20,417 bases of DNA from a virus. The translations under genes and the position numbers were made by a program. The stretch covers positions 1 to 20,417 of IMG/VR virus record IMGVR_UViG_3300035666_000199. The stretch is one strand, 5' to 3'. Every line of letters starts with the position of its first letter. Positions within the stretch are counted from its first letter, which is position 1. The notes below the pieces were generated by a model. It had not been told where the DNA came from and did not search any database. It was given only the letters and a program-made list of their open reading frames with translations. Below, one piece after another: positions 14,244 to 19,547 of this stretch.

Positions 14244-14271
14244 TTGACAGGTTCCAAGGCTGGAATATAAT
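14244..14271 (+). promoter_or_regulatory. Strong rightward early promoter
   Basis: TTGACA (14244-14249) and TATAAT (14266-14271) are both perfect consensus boxes at 16-base spacing. This is the best promoter in the window and starts the plus-strand operon at 14302. Its spacer carries a dyad described separately. Confidence 0.85.
14252..14265. promoter_or_regulatory. Operator-like dyad inside the rightward promoter
   Basis: TTCCA AGGC TGGAA is an exact inverted repeat (5-bp arms, 4-base centre) filling the spacer between -35 and -10. Binding there would exclude RNA polymerase. It differs from the dyad at 14132-14152, so two different factors, or none, may act. Confidence 0.45.
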
Positions 14272-14301
14272 AAACACATCAACAACGCAATGGAGATTAA
14301 C

Positions 14302-14631
14302 ATGAATTTAGATACAGCAATTATTTACAGCTCAAACCCACATCTACGAGGCAAAACATTTGATGTGTACTGGGAATTATTAGAAGGTCAATCAAAAGTT
14401 ATGATTCCCGATGATATTGTTGTTAAGTCTTTAGAAAAACAAGATGACGCAGAAAATCTTTTAATTGGTTTAGATGCACAATCTGTTAAAGATGTAACTC
14501 GTTCTGTTTACGATGTAGTTATCAAACGCCATTTAGCTAATTACATGAGCCAATTTACACCTGAGCAACTTCGTGCAAATGATAATGCTGTAGCTGCTTA
14601 TAACACTTCAAAAGGATGGACAAATGACTGA
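14302..14631 (+). CDS. Hypothetical protein, first gene of the rightward early operon
   Basis: The 109-residue protein is not recognised. It is soluble, with a beta-like start (TAIIYSSNPHLRGKTFDVYW), an acidic middle (VVKSLEKQDDAENLLIG) and a helical end (HLANYMSQFTPEQL). I choose ATG 14302 because GGAG lies seven bases upstream. The in-frame ATG at 14290 lies about 12 bases from the expected transcript start with no ribosome binding site. Being first behind the strongest promoter, it should be made early and abundantly, perhaps to act on the host. The end overlaps the next gene by eight bases. Confidence 0.75.
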   Translation: MNLDTAIIYSSNPHLRGKTFDVYWELLEGQSKVMIPDDIVVKSLEKQDDAENLLIGLDAQSVKDVTRSVYDVVIKRHLANYMSQFTPEQLRANDNAVAAYNTSKGWTND

Positions 14632-14740
14632 TTACAAAAATTACAAACCTAAAACAGACCTTACACCATGGATAGAAGGCATTTGCTTTGTTGGTGTAGT
14701 CTTATTGTCAATTTTCTTATATTTACTATTGGTGGCCTAA
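14624..14740 (+). CDS. Small single-pass membrane protein (38 residues)
   Basis: The frame starts at an ATG overlapping the end of the previous gene, with AAGGA eight bases upstream, and ends one base before the next ATG. A polar N-terminus (MTDYKNYKPKTDLTPWIEGI) is followed by a 17-residue hydrophobic helix (CFVGVVLLSIFLYLLLVA). It is an early inner-membrane peptide of unknown role. Superinfection exclusion is one possibility, unsupported by sequence. Confidence 0.6.
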   Translation: MTDYKNYKPKTDLTPWIEGICFVGVVLLSIFLYLLLVA

Positions 14741-14741
14741 T

Positions 14742-14936
14742 ATGACATTTCCTAAAAACATAGATTGGGAAGCCACAGAAGAAAAGCATGAAGCTGCGTT
14801 TTGGAACTGGTGTTTAGGTGAGGGCTACCATAACGAGGATTACATATTAGACAACTATGGCGATTTGTTTGAGAGTTTTGCAGACGGTCTTAACGAGGAG
14901 GACTTTGTATATGAGCCAGCAACAATACCAGGCTGA
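14742..14936 (+). CDS. Hypothetical acidic protein (64 residues)
   Basis: It is not recognised. It is strongly acidic (WEATEEKHEAAFWNWCLGEG, then DNYGDLFESFADGLNEEDF) and Trp-rich at the start. It follows the membrane peptide by one base. Small acidic early phage proteins often bind host proteins or mimic DNA, but nothing here shows that. Its end overlaps the next candidate frame by 26 bases. Confidence 0.65.
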   Translation: MTFPKNIDWEATEEKHEAAFWNWCLGEGYHNEDYILDNYGDLFESFADGLNEEDFVYEPATIPG

Positions 14937-15093
14937 AGTAATGGACGAGTTAGAAATGCAGGAGTATAATACCAACTTTGGAATAGGAGATAGTAGTGTC
15001 AATTTACACGGTAGAAGAAATAGCAGCGCAGATGGGCAAGTCAGGTCGCTGGGTGAGGTATCTTTGCTCACACGGCAAACTAAAGGCCGTTAA
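14911..15093 (+). CDS. Hypothetical 60-residue protein overlapping the HTH gene
   Basis: ATG 14911 has AGGAGG nine bases upstream within the previous gene. The first half (MSQQQYQAEVMDELEMQEYN) is a normal-looking acidic helix, but the second half (98 bases) lies over the excisionase-like gene in another frame and reads as Ser/Arg-rich sequence. Either both frames are used, or the ribosome binding site serves mainly to load ribosomes for coupling. I cannot decide which. Confidence 0.4.
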   Translation: MSQQQYQAEVMDELEMQEYNTNFGIGDSSVNLHGRRNSSADGQVRSLGEVSLLTRQTKGR

Positions 15094-15133
15094 GAAAGGC
15101 CATTCTTGGGTTATATTGGAGGCATGGAAATGA
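14996..15133 (+). CDS. Excisionase/MerR-like helix-turn-helix protein (45 residues, GTG start)
   Basis: From GTG 14996, with AGGAG six bases upstream, the frame encodes YTVEEIAAQMGKSGRWVRYL followed by CSHGKLKAVKKGHSWVI. This is the HTH_17/excisionase pattern: first helix, turn at MGKS, recognition helix RWVRYL, then the GKL-to-G-x-x-W-x-I wing. Such proteins bind DNA as architectural factors or small regulators. The stop overlaps the next gene (ATGA). No integrase is in the window, so a regulatory role on the early promoters is as likely as excision. Confidence 0.72.
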   Translation: MSIYTVEEIAAQMGKSGRWVRYLCSHGKLKAVKKGHSWVILEAWK

Positions 15134-15360
15134 TTACGCATTTGCAATTGGAAGACGGTGTTACTTTAGAAGTTGAATACGATTACGAGCAACCAACCTA
15201 CGCTTACTTTGGTGATTTGGAAGCTTTAACAGAGCCTAGAGCAGAAACTAAATCAGCTTTGTTTTTGGGTGTAGATGTATTACCTTTAATCCGAGCATTG
15301 GGCTTGTATAACGAGCTTAACCTTATCCTGGTGGCAAATATGGAGGCAATAGATGAGTAA
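15130..15360 (+). CDS. Hypothetical 76-residue protein
   Basis: It is not recognised. The first half is beta-rich and acidic (HLQLEDGVTLEVEYDYEQPT), and the second half has a hydrophobic helix pair (PLIRALGLYNELNLILVANM). I start at ATG 15130, seven bases after GGAGG and overlapping the HTH gene stop. It overlaps the Erf gene by eight bases, so it probably belongs with the recombination genes. Confidence 0.7.
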   Translation: MITHLQLEDGVTLEVEYDYEQPTYAYFGDLEALTEPRAETKSALFLGVDVLPLIRALGLYNELNLILVANMEAIDE

Positions 15361-15970
15361 TGTTTACAAAAAGCTTATGGACGCTAGAATCCAGCTGCAA
15401 AACACCAAGCTTAACAAGTCTGGTCATAACAAGTTTGCTGGCTATAAATACTTTGAACTTGGTGACTTTTTACCATCAATCAACACAATCTTTTGGAGCT
15501 TAGGTTTGTGTGGCACAGTTAGCTTTACAGCAGACCTAGCGACACTAACAATTACCGACATAGATGATGGCTCACAAATAACTATCACCAGCCCTATGGG
15601 TAGCGCAGCGTTAAAAGGTTGCCACGAAGTGCAGAATGTGGGTGCTGTTGAAACATACCAGCGTAGATACTTGTGGGTTTCAGCGATGGAAATTGTGGAG
15701 CATGATGTATTAGACGCTGTCACAGGAACGGACACAGGCACACCAGCAAAAAAGCCTGAACTTGAGCTAAAGCAACCAGAGTTTAGCAAAGAGGAAATGG
15801 ATATACTGCATGAGTTAGCTGATTCGTTTACAGCGTTTGTAGCTGACGGCAATCCACAAGAGGCTAAAGTAACATGGGACTCACTAGACAATGACCAAAA
15901 GTTAGTCTTGTGGGGCTTATTAGATAGCAAGACACGGTCAACATTTAAAAAACATCAAAAAGGGAACTAA
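15353..15970 (+). CDS. erf: Erf-family single-strand annealing protein
   Basis: The 205-residue protein has the Erf core: [20 protein letters not shown] (21-40), a beta region near 60-85, and the signature [20 protein letters not shown] (97-116) ending in HDVLDA. A linker with [12 protein letters not shown] then leads to a helical C-terminal domain (about 145-200). P22 Erf anneals homologous strands and circularises terminally redundant phage DNA. Here it pairs with the SSB-like protein encoded two bases downstream. Length equals that of P22 Erf (204). The ATG has GGAGG seven bases upstream. Confidence 0.88.
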   Translation: MSNVYKKLMDARIQLQNTKLNKSGHNKFAGYKYFELGDFLPSINTIFWSLGLCGTVSFTADLATLTITDIDDGSQITITSPMGSAALKGCHEVQNVGAVETYQRRYLWVSAMEIVEHDVLDAVTGTDTGTPAKKPELELKQPEFSKEEMDILHELADSFTAFVADGNPQEAKVTWDSLDNDQKLVLWGLLDSKTRSTFKKHQKGN

Positions 15971-15971
15971 C

Positions 15972-16214
15972 ATGGCACAATACGAGCAACGAGATAACAG
16001 CGGCAGTCTTTTTAAGAACAACCGCAAAGAAAAAGATAATCATCCTGATTACACTGGTAATTGCATGGTCAACGGTAAAGAGATGCGTATGTCAGCCTGG
16101 TTAAAAGAAGGCAAGTCTGGCAAGTTCTTTAGCTTTTCATTTAGTGAGCCGTATGTTAGTGAGCCAGTTCAAGCTAACAAACCTGAAGACATTGAAAGTG
16201 ACATTCCATTTTAA
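15972..16214 (+). CDS. Small SSB-like single-stranded DNA-binding protein
   Basis: The 80-residue protein has the look of short DUF736-like OB proteins that sit beside annealing proteins in phages: [20 protein letters not shown], then [20 protein letters not shown], and [14 protein letters not shown]. The end, DIESDIPF, closely matches the acidic tip of bacterial SSB (DDDIPF), which recruits repair and replication partners. That tip and the erf neighbour support single-strand binding. It could be a plain nucleic acid-binding protein. Confidence 0.7.
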   Translation: MAQYEQRDNSGSLFKNNRKEKDNHPDYTGNCMVNGKEMRMSAWLKEGKSGKFFSFSFSEPYVSEPVQANKPEDIESDIPF

Positions 16215-16217
16215 GAA

Positions 16218-16233
16218 AAGGGCGAAAGCCCTT
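16218..16233 (+). other. Short GNRA-capped hairpin between genes
   Basis: AAGGGC GAAA GCCCTT is a perfect 6-bp stem with a GAAA tetraloop just after the SSB-like stop and before the AGGAGG of the next gene. No T run follows, so it is not an intrinsic terminator. It could stabilise or punctuate the polycistronic RNA. Confidence 0.65.
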
Positions 16234-16245
16234 ATAGGAGGCAAT

Positions 16246-16431
16246 ATGTTAAATATCTTACCGTATTATCCATCAGTAGGCATGATTAATGATTTAAGAC
16301 TACTTTCACCACCTCCAGAAGGGGTCGTAGAGGCTCGTAGAGAGGCCGTAGAGCGATTAAAAATAGAACTTGATACAAAGTATCGTCTACATCCACAAAA
16401 CTTCGTTAAACGGGCTAAAACAACATTATGA
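16246..16431 (+). CDS. Hypothetical 61-residue protein
   Basis: It is not recognised. It starts with a hydrophobic segment (MLNILPYYPSVGMINDLRLL), then has PPPEGVVEARREAVERLKIE and a basic end (PQNFVKRAKTTL). ATG 16246 is preceded by AGGAGG at a good distance. The longer in-frame extension overlaps the SSB-like gene and is not needed. It overlaps the next gene by ATGA. Confidence 0.65.
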   Translation: MLNILPYYPSVGMINDLRLLSPPPEGVVEARREAVERLKIELDTKYRLHPQNFVKRAKTTL

Positions 16432-16649
16432 AAATACAATTAGACTTTACCGACCACGATAATTTGCTACTAGATATTCGTGAAGCTTTGTTTATAACTT
16501 TGCTTAAAGCTGAATTAATGGACAGCGAGATGAGTTTAGAAAGGTCTTACCATAAAGATGACAAAGCTATGTTTAAGGCAAACATCAAAGCTTGTAAAGT
16601 TTTGTTGACTTACTACACAGCGGAGGTAGACCCTGAATGGAAAAGCTAG
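16428..16649 (+). CDS. Hypothetical helical protein (73 residues)
   Basis: It is not recognised. It is predicted helical throughout (LLLDIREALFITLLKAELMD, FKANIKACKVLLTYYTAEVD) and slightly acidic. Translation is coupled to the preceding gene (ATGA), and its end overlaps the next small gene by 13 bases. Confidence 0.65.
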   Translation: MKIQLDFTDHDNLLLDIREALFITLLKAELMDSEMSLERSYHKDDKAMFKANIKACKVLLTYYTAEVDPEWKS

Positions 16650-16807
16650 ACGATAAGAATGTAGAAAGTTTTGGCGAAACTGTGCGTAGAATAGTCTTGA
16701 GTGTGCCTAATACGACAAACAGTAACTTAGGCCAGTTGATTGAGAATATCTACCTACGGTTTCAAGGGGAAGCGGAACGAGATGCTAGGGAGGCTAGGAA
16801 CAAATGA
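16637..16807 (+). CDS. Hypothetical 56-residue protein
   Basis: The frame starts at ATG 16637, preceded by GGAGG about ten bases upstream, and stops in an ATGA overlap with the next gene. The product (KNVESFGETVRRIVLSVPNT, LIENIYLRFQGEAERDAREA) is helical and ends in an Arg/Glu-rich stretch. It is not recognised. Start, stop and coupling make it a likely real gene despite its length. Confidence 0.6.
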   Translation: MEKLDDKNVESFGETVRRIVLSVPNTTNSNLGQLIENIYLRFQGEAERDAREARNK

Positions 16808-17022
16808 TTATTAATGTAAAACACATAAAAGAAAACGATGATGGCAGTGCTATTTGTGAAATAGACATGGATGACGATGCTAAACGATGGTTAATTGAGC
16901 GAGGCTTTATTGCCGTGCTAACAGAGGCATTAAAGAAAGACCCAGCTTGGTGGACTGAAGAGGACGAGAAACGCATGGATATTATTGGGCAGAACGGCCC
17001 GTCAGGAATAGGGTATGAGTGA
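16804..17022 (+). CDS. Hypothetical acidic protein (72 residues)
   Basis: It is not recognised. It is very acidic with a beta-alpha pattern (MIINVKHIKENDDGSAICEI, MDDDAKRWLIERGFIAVLTE) and a Trp pair (PAWWTEEDEKRM). It is coupled to the neighbours by ATGA upstream and an 8-base overlap downstream. Similar small acidic early proteins are common in phages without a known role. Confidence 0.65.
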   Translation: MIINVKHIKENDDGSAICEIDMDDDAKRWLIERGFIAVLTEALKKDPAWWTEEDEKRMDIIGQNGPSGIGYE

Positions 17023-17284
17023 TGGTATGTCAGAGCAAGCATGGGAAGAGTCTATGGAGCAAGTGGACGCTTTAATGAAACAAGTGGGTGGCAATCACTA
17101 CGCTAGTATGGCCATACAGCCAGTAGAGTTTATAGTGGCTAACAACCTAACTTTTCTTGAGGGGAATGTGGTTAAGTATATATCCAGGCATCATGCTAAG
17201 AATGGTGCTGACGATGTTAGAAAGGCTATTCACTACTGTGAATTAATCTTACGGACGGTATACGATGTTACAAACGATAATTGA
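17015..17284 (+). CDS. DUF3310 protein (T7 gp1.7-like nucleotide kinase family)
   Basis: The 89-residue protein carries the DUF3310 pattern: GGNHYASMAIQPVEFIVANN (about 25-44), LEGNVVKYISRHHAKNGADD (about 48-67) and VRKAIHYCELIL. T7 gp1.7, a nucleotide kinase, contains this kind of domain. Most phage members are short and untested. A role in nucleotide supply or metabolism is possible. It overlaps the previous gene by eight bases and a small membrane gene by 20 bases at its end. Confidence 0.8.
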   Translation: MSDGMSEQAWEESMEQVDALMKQVGGNHYASMAIQPVEFIVANNLTFLEGNVVKYISRHHAKNGADDVRKAIHYCELILRTVYDVTNDN

Positions 17285-17366
17285 GTATGTGCTGTGCTAT
17301 TCAACAGCTTTTGGGCTGGGTCTAGCTTGTGGTTTGTTTATTGCTTATAAAACAAGTAAGGCGTAG
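17265..17366 (+). CDS. Possible small membrane protein (33 residues)
   Basis: From ATG 17265, inside the end of the DUF3310 gene, the frame encodes a hydrophobic segment (YVLCYSTAFGLGLACGLFIA) followed by a short basic tail (YKTSKA). Its topology is that of a single-pass peptide. The ribosome binding site is weak (GGACGG). It is the last candidate of the plus-strand operon. Confidence 0.4.
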   Translation: MLQTIIEYVLCYSTAFGLGLACGLFIAYKTSKA

Positions 17367-17377
17367 ATTTGGTAGTT

Positions 17378-17389
17378 GTTACATGTAAC
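17378..17389. promoter_or_regulatory. Perfect 12-bp palindrome in the convergent gap
   Basis: GTTACATGTAAC is an exact palindrome just after the last plus-strand gene. Palindromes of this size are typical regulator or topological sites. No promoter is visible next to it. Confidence 0.4.
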
Positions 17390-17394
17390 GCAGA

Positions 17395-17438
17395 AAGCCG
17401 AAAAACTCGTTACTTACTACATCCTCTAATGTCGGCTT
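17395..17438. other. Inverted repeat between convergent operons
   Basis: AAGCCGA (17395-17401) and TCGGCTT (17432-17438) are exact 7-bp arms around a 30-base loop, between the end of the plus operon and pqqA. A T run at 17456-17461 follows on the plus strand only after 17 bases, so termination is uncertain. It may be a weak bidirectional barrier or a folded RNA end. Confidence 0.35.
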
Positions 17439-17469
17439 AACCGCCTATATATCACTTTTTTGCGTTTAA

Positions 17470-17541
17470 TTATTTATTCATAACATACATAGTAACTTCA
17501 AAGCCAAAACGCATTTCTGTAGCTGCTGGAGTTGTCCACAT
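17470..17541 (-). CDS. pqqA: PqqA, peptide precursor of the cofactor PQQ
   Basis: The 24-codon frame encodes a 23-residue peptide, starting MWTTPAATEMR and ending GFEVTMYVMNK. It follows the PqqA pattern W-x2-P-x3-[DE]-x-R-x-G-[FL]-E-V-T-[ML]-Y. Glu15 and Tyr19, the residues joined by the radical SAM enzyme PqqE and turned into pyrroloquinoline quinone, have the exact spacing and numbering of the Klebsiella peptide. The other enzymes (PqqB-F) are not here, so the host must supply them. Shine-Dalgarno AGGAG lies seven bases before the ATG. The gene stands alone at the end of the leftward lysis module, convergent to the plus operon, after a structured leader. The likely effect is more PQQ for methanol or other quinoprotein dehydrogenases during infection. 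Confidence 0.88.
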   Translation of the reverse strand: MWTTPAATEMRFGFEVTMYVMNK

Positions 17542-17542
17542 A

Positions 17543-17592
17543 ATGTATCTCCTAATTTACAAAGCATACGAAATGTATACTGTAAGATACAT
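17543..17592 (-). promoter_or_regulatory. Structured leader hairpin of pqqA
   Basis: Read as minus-strand RNA, three stacked stems form one long hairpin: 7 bp (17586-17592 with 17543-17549), 5 bp (17581-17585 with 17557-17561) and 6 bp (17575-17580 with 17564-17569, one G-U) around the 5-base loop 17570-17574. Bulges fall only on the 3' side. The 7-base bulge 17550-17556 exposes UUAGGA of the Shine-Dalgarno, and the last arm ends one base before the pqqA ATG. This could tune or switch PqqA translation. I see no convincing promoter in 17593-17656. Confidence 0.65.
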
Positions 17593-17656
17593 AGTAACAG
17601 AATTAGGCTTTTTGCACATCGGTAGGACTATTAATGCGGTCTAGTGAAAATACTGA

Positions 17657-18664
17657 TTAACGAACAATTAATGATTGAAATGGGACATCTAACCCATATA
17701 CATCTTTACCTTCATCATAGGGAAAAAACTGTAACCTTTGTTCTGGAGTTAAATTTCTCCTAAGTTGAGTTAGCCTAGCTTCAGCTTCACCAGCTATTCG
17801 TCTATAAGCATTTTGTTGAGCCATAGGTAGCATTTCCATAGCTTGTTCAGTTGATGCTATTTCTCCGCTTGCTACATCTCTACGCAACATATCTAAAGCA
17901 GTTTGACGCATATCTGCAGGGCTTCCACCTCTAGCAAAACCTTCTATATCTTGTATTCCATGTTGCACTTCATGCAAAGCAGATGATTTTTGATGACCAG
18001 TTGAAGGGCCGCCAATAGTTATTGTTCGTGTAGCATCGTGATAAGAGCCTTCAGGAAGCGGAGAGGCGTATGCAGTAGTAGAAATATCTTTTATCTCTGG
18101 GTATGCTTTATAAAGCTCTTCATGTTGCAATGCTTTATTTAAATCTCCAGTAAAATTTTTATTCTTTTTAATGCCTTCGTATACATTGTCAGTAATTGTT
18201 GCGCCAACATCAGAAATTTCTTGCCTTAATTTTCCATCAGCACCACGAACAGTTCCAGTTTGCGACCAAATCTTTTGTGGTGTTAATCCAGCTTTTTCAA
18301 GTTCAACAGCTTGTTTTGCTTTTGCTGCGTTCCATGATGGGGAAGTTCTGCCAATAAACATTCCAAGAGAACCAGATTGAACAGGCTTTACAGCCGTTGA
18401 ACCAAATCCACCGCCCATCATATTTAAACCAAAGTTTAGCGCCTCTTGCACACCTTGAGGAGAATCAACATCAATTTCGCCTTTCATAGCCCTGTATGGA
18501 GCTGTTAAAGCATCTATTAAACCTTGAGCTACAGTAGGCATGCCAAAAGAAACTTCTTTTGTTTTAATGTCTTTCTTAAAAGGCAACAAATTACCTCTTA
18601 TGTATTGAGGCTCGCTTGATGATGTGCGTAAAGCTTTTGCCAAGGCTTGATTTTTATCTGCCAT
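17657..18664 (-). CDS. Virion-type protein with HExxH metallopeptidase-like motif (LPD-like domain)
   Basis: The 335-residue protein has a short N-terminus (LLPFKKDIKTKEVSFGMPTV, LIDALTAPYRAMKGEI) of a kind seen in phage internal virion proteins. The C-terminal half carries SALHEVQHGIQDIEGFARGG (228-247), with the zinc motif His231-Glu232-x2-His235, and RRIAGEAEARLTQLRRNLTP (about 289-308), whose Glu could be the third ligand. This is the pattern I associate with large polyvalent-protein-associated domains of phages. A peptidase is plausible but unproven. Usually such domains sit in much larger polyproteins, so this is a compact form. It overlaps the o-spanin stop by TAATG. Confidence 0.7.
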   Translation of the reverse strand: MADKNQALAKALRTSSSEPQYIRGNLLPFKKDIKTKEVSFGMPTVAQGLIDALTAPYRAMKGEIDVDSPQGVQEALNFGLNMMGGGFGSTAVKPVQSGSLGMFIGRTSPSWNAAKAKQAVELEKAGLTPQKIWSQTGTVRGADGKLRQEISDVGATITDNVYEGIKKNKNFTGDLNKALQHEELYKAYPEIKDISTTAYASPLPEGSYHDATRTITIGGPSTGHQKSSALHEVQHGIQDIEGFARGGSPADMRQTALDMLRRDVASGEIASTEQAMEMLPMAQQNAYRRIAGEAEARLTQLRRNLTPEQRLQFFPYDEGKDVYGLDVPFQSLIVR

Positions 18665-18867
18665 TATCGTCTTTCCAATTCAAGTATATATTTACCAAGC
18701 TTTGCTGTGTCCTCTTTGCTTAGACACATACCGCCATCAACCTTTTGGATGTTGAGGGTCGGTTTGAGGGGATACGGCTTTGGCATGGTAGTCGTGCAAG
18801 CTATCAAAGTGCTGCTCAAACCAATCAGCAGGAGCTGCCTCAATTTGCTCACTCTCTTGTTGCACAT
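18664..18867 (-). CDS. Rz1/LysC-like outer-membrane spanin lipoprotein
   Basis: The 67-residue protein from ATG 18867 (AAGGAG eight bases upstream) has a lipoprotein signal peptide: basic start, LLLIGLSSTLIAC with lipobox Leu-Ile-Ala-Cys24, then Pro-containing TTTMPKPYPLKPTL. The end, GGMCLSKEDTAKLGKYILEL, is the form I know from LysC-like o-spanins of proteobacterial phages. It would be lipidated on the outer membrane and pair with the i-spanin to fuse the envelope membranes at lysis. Its start lies inside the i-spanin gene in another frame (131-base overlap), the usual spanin arrangement. Confidence 0.8.
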   Translation of the reverse strand: MCNKRVSKLRQLLLIGLSSTLIACTTTMPKPYPLKPTLNIQKVDGGMCLSKEDTAKLGKYILELERR

Positions 18868-18943
18868 CTTTCTGCTCCTTTTTAGCTGCCCACTCTTGGT
18901 ATAAAGCAAGCAGCCTATCTATGATTGCTAACAGGTATTTCAT
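18737..18943 (-). CDS. Rz/LysB-like inner-membrane spanin candidate
   Basis: The 68-residue protein has a short hydrophobic N-terminus (MKYLLAIIDRLLALY) and a charged, probably coiled-coil body (EWAAKKEQKDVQQESEQIEA). Its position between holin and the nested o-spanin gene fits the i-spanin. It is short, and its hydrophobic segment is marginal as a membrane anchor. The C-terminal part, over the lipoprotein frame, is less protein-like. It overlaps the holin stop by ATGA. Confidence 0.55.
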   Translation of the reverse strand: MKYLLAIIDRLLALYQEWAAKKEQKDVQQESEQIEAAPADWFEQHFDSLHDYHAKAVSPQTDPQHPKG

Positions 18944-19107
18944 TTGTCTGCTGTAAACACGCCTAAAGCGCCTATAACGCTTAAACCGAGTGCGACAATA
19001 GCTTCACCTTGCTCTGGTGATAAAGTCAAGCCTACGGCTGTTAAAAGGGCTATTAGACCCCTCCATGTAGATGATTCTTTACCACGGGCTAATAAAAATG
19101 CTTTCAT
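18940..19107 (-). CDS. Small holin
   Basis: The 55-residue protein reads MKAFLLARGKESSTWRG, then two hydrophobic segments (LIALLTAVGLTL, about 18-29; AIVALGLSVIGALGVFTA, about 36-53) separated by SPEQGE. It matches the short holins found in this form next to M15 endolysins. It would assemble in the inner membrane and release the endolysin at lysis time. AAGGAG precedes the ATG by six bases. It starts two bases after the endolysin stop and overlaps the i-spanin start. Confidence 0.8.
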   Translation of the reverse strand: MKAFLLARGKESSTWRGLIALLTAVGLTLSPEQGEAIVALGLSVIGALGVFTADK

Positions 19108-19109
19108 AA

Positions 19110-19547
19110 CTACTCCTTAAAAGGTTTGTAAGATGGTTTGCCGTTTATAAAGGTTGCTGTTAAGAATTGCTGACGCATTTTAGGGTCAAACGATACATGA
19201 ACCCAAGCGCCTTCTTCAATTACTTGGTCTACTTTAATGCCAGACTTGTGTAAAGCTTTTACTACATCAATAGGCTTGCCAAATCCAGCGCAAGTAAAGT
19301 CAGCAGCTAGACCGTCCATGTGAGCAGAGTTTACTGAACCGCCTATCTTGCGGTTAAGCTCCATGCAACGAAAGGCAGAGCTAATCCGTAATGGATGGCC
19401 TAAGAATGTGCGTATTTTCTCAAGGTTGTCAGCTAGTGTTTTAAGGTTGTTTTTAACTGCTTGAGATGGGTTGTTGTTGATGTTACTGCGAACTGCTGTT
19501 TGTGAGAAGGTTAGCTCCTCAAGCGTAAAATGCTCGCTCAACTTCAT
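19110..19547 (-). CDS. Endolysin, peptidase M15 (D-Ala-D-Ala carboxypeptidase-like)
   Basis: The 145-residue protein is a Peptidase_M15_3 enzyme without signal peptide. MKLSEHFTLEELTFSQTAVR starts it. The zinc site is formed by His76 and Asp83 in SAHMDGLAADF (74-84) and His117 in GAWVHVSF (113-120). ISSAFRC at 55-61 is also a family signature. These enzymes cut peptidoglycan peptide bridges. Lack of a signal means it depends on the holin encoded downstream. It overlaps the DUF5856-like stop by ATGA. Confidence 0.92.
   Translation of the reverse strand: MKLSEHFTLEELTFSQTAVRSNINNNPSQAVKNNLKTLADNLEKIRTFLGHPLRISSAFRCMELNRKIGGSVNSAHMDGLAADFTCAGFGKPIDVVKALHKSGIKVDQVIEEGAWVHVSFDPKMRQQFLTATFINGKPSYKPFKE

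Noticed and set aside
13993-14277. 94-codon minus-strand frame across the divergent promoter region
   Set aside because: It reads through both promoter candidates, the dyads and the leader hairpin, has an unlikely composition and no ribosome binding site.
15442-15930. 162-codon minus-strand frame opposite the Erf gene
   Set aside because: The plus strand encodes a clear Erf protein. The antisense product is Ser-rich without recognisable pattern.
16218-16233. Intrinsic terminator after the SSB-like gene
   Set aside because: The stem is good, but it is followed by ATAGGAGG rather than a T run, and the operon continues.
17572-17643. 23-codon plus-strand frame overlapping the pqqA leader
   Set aside because: It has no ribosome binding site, and the same bases are explained by the leader hairpin.
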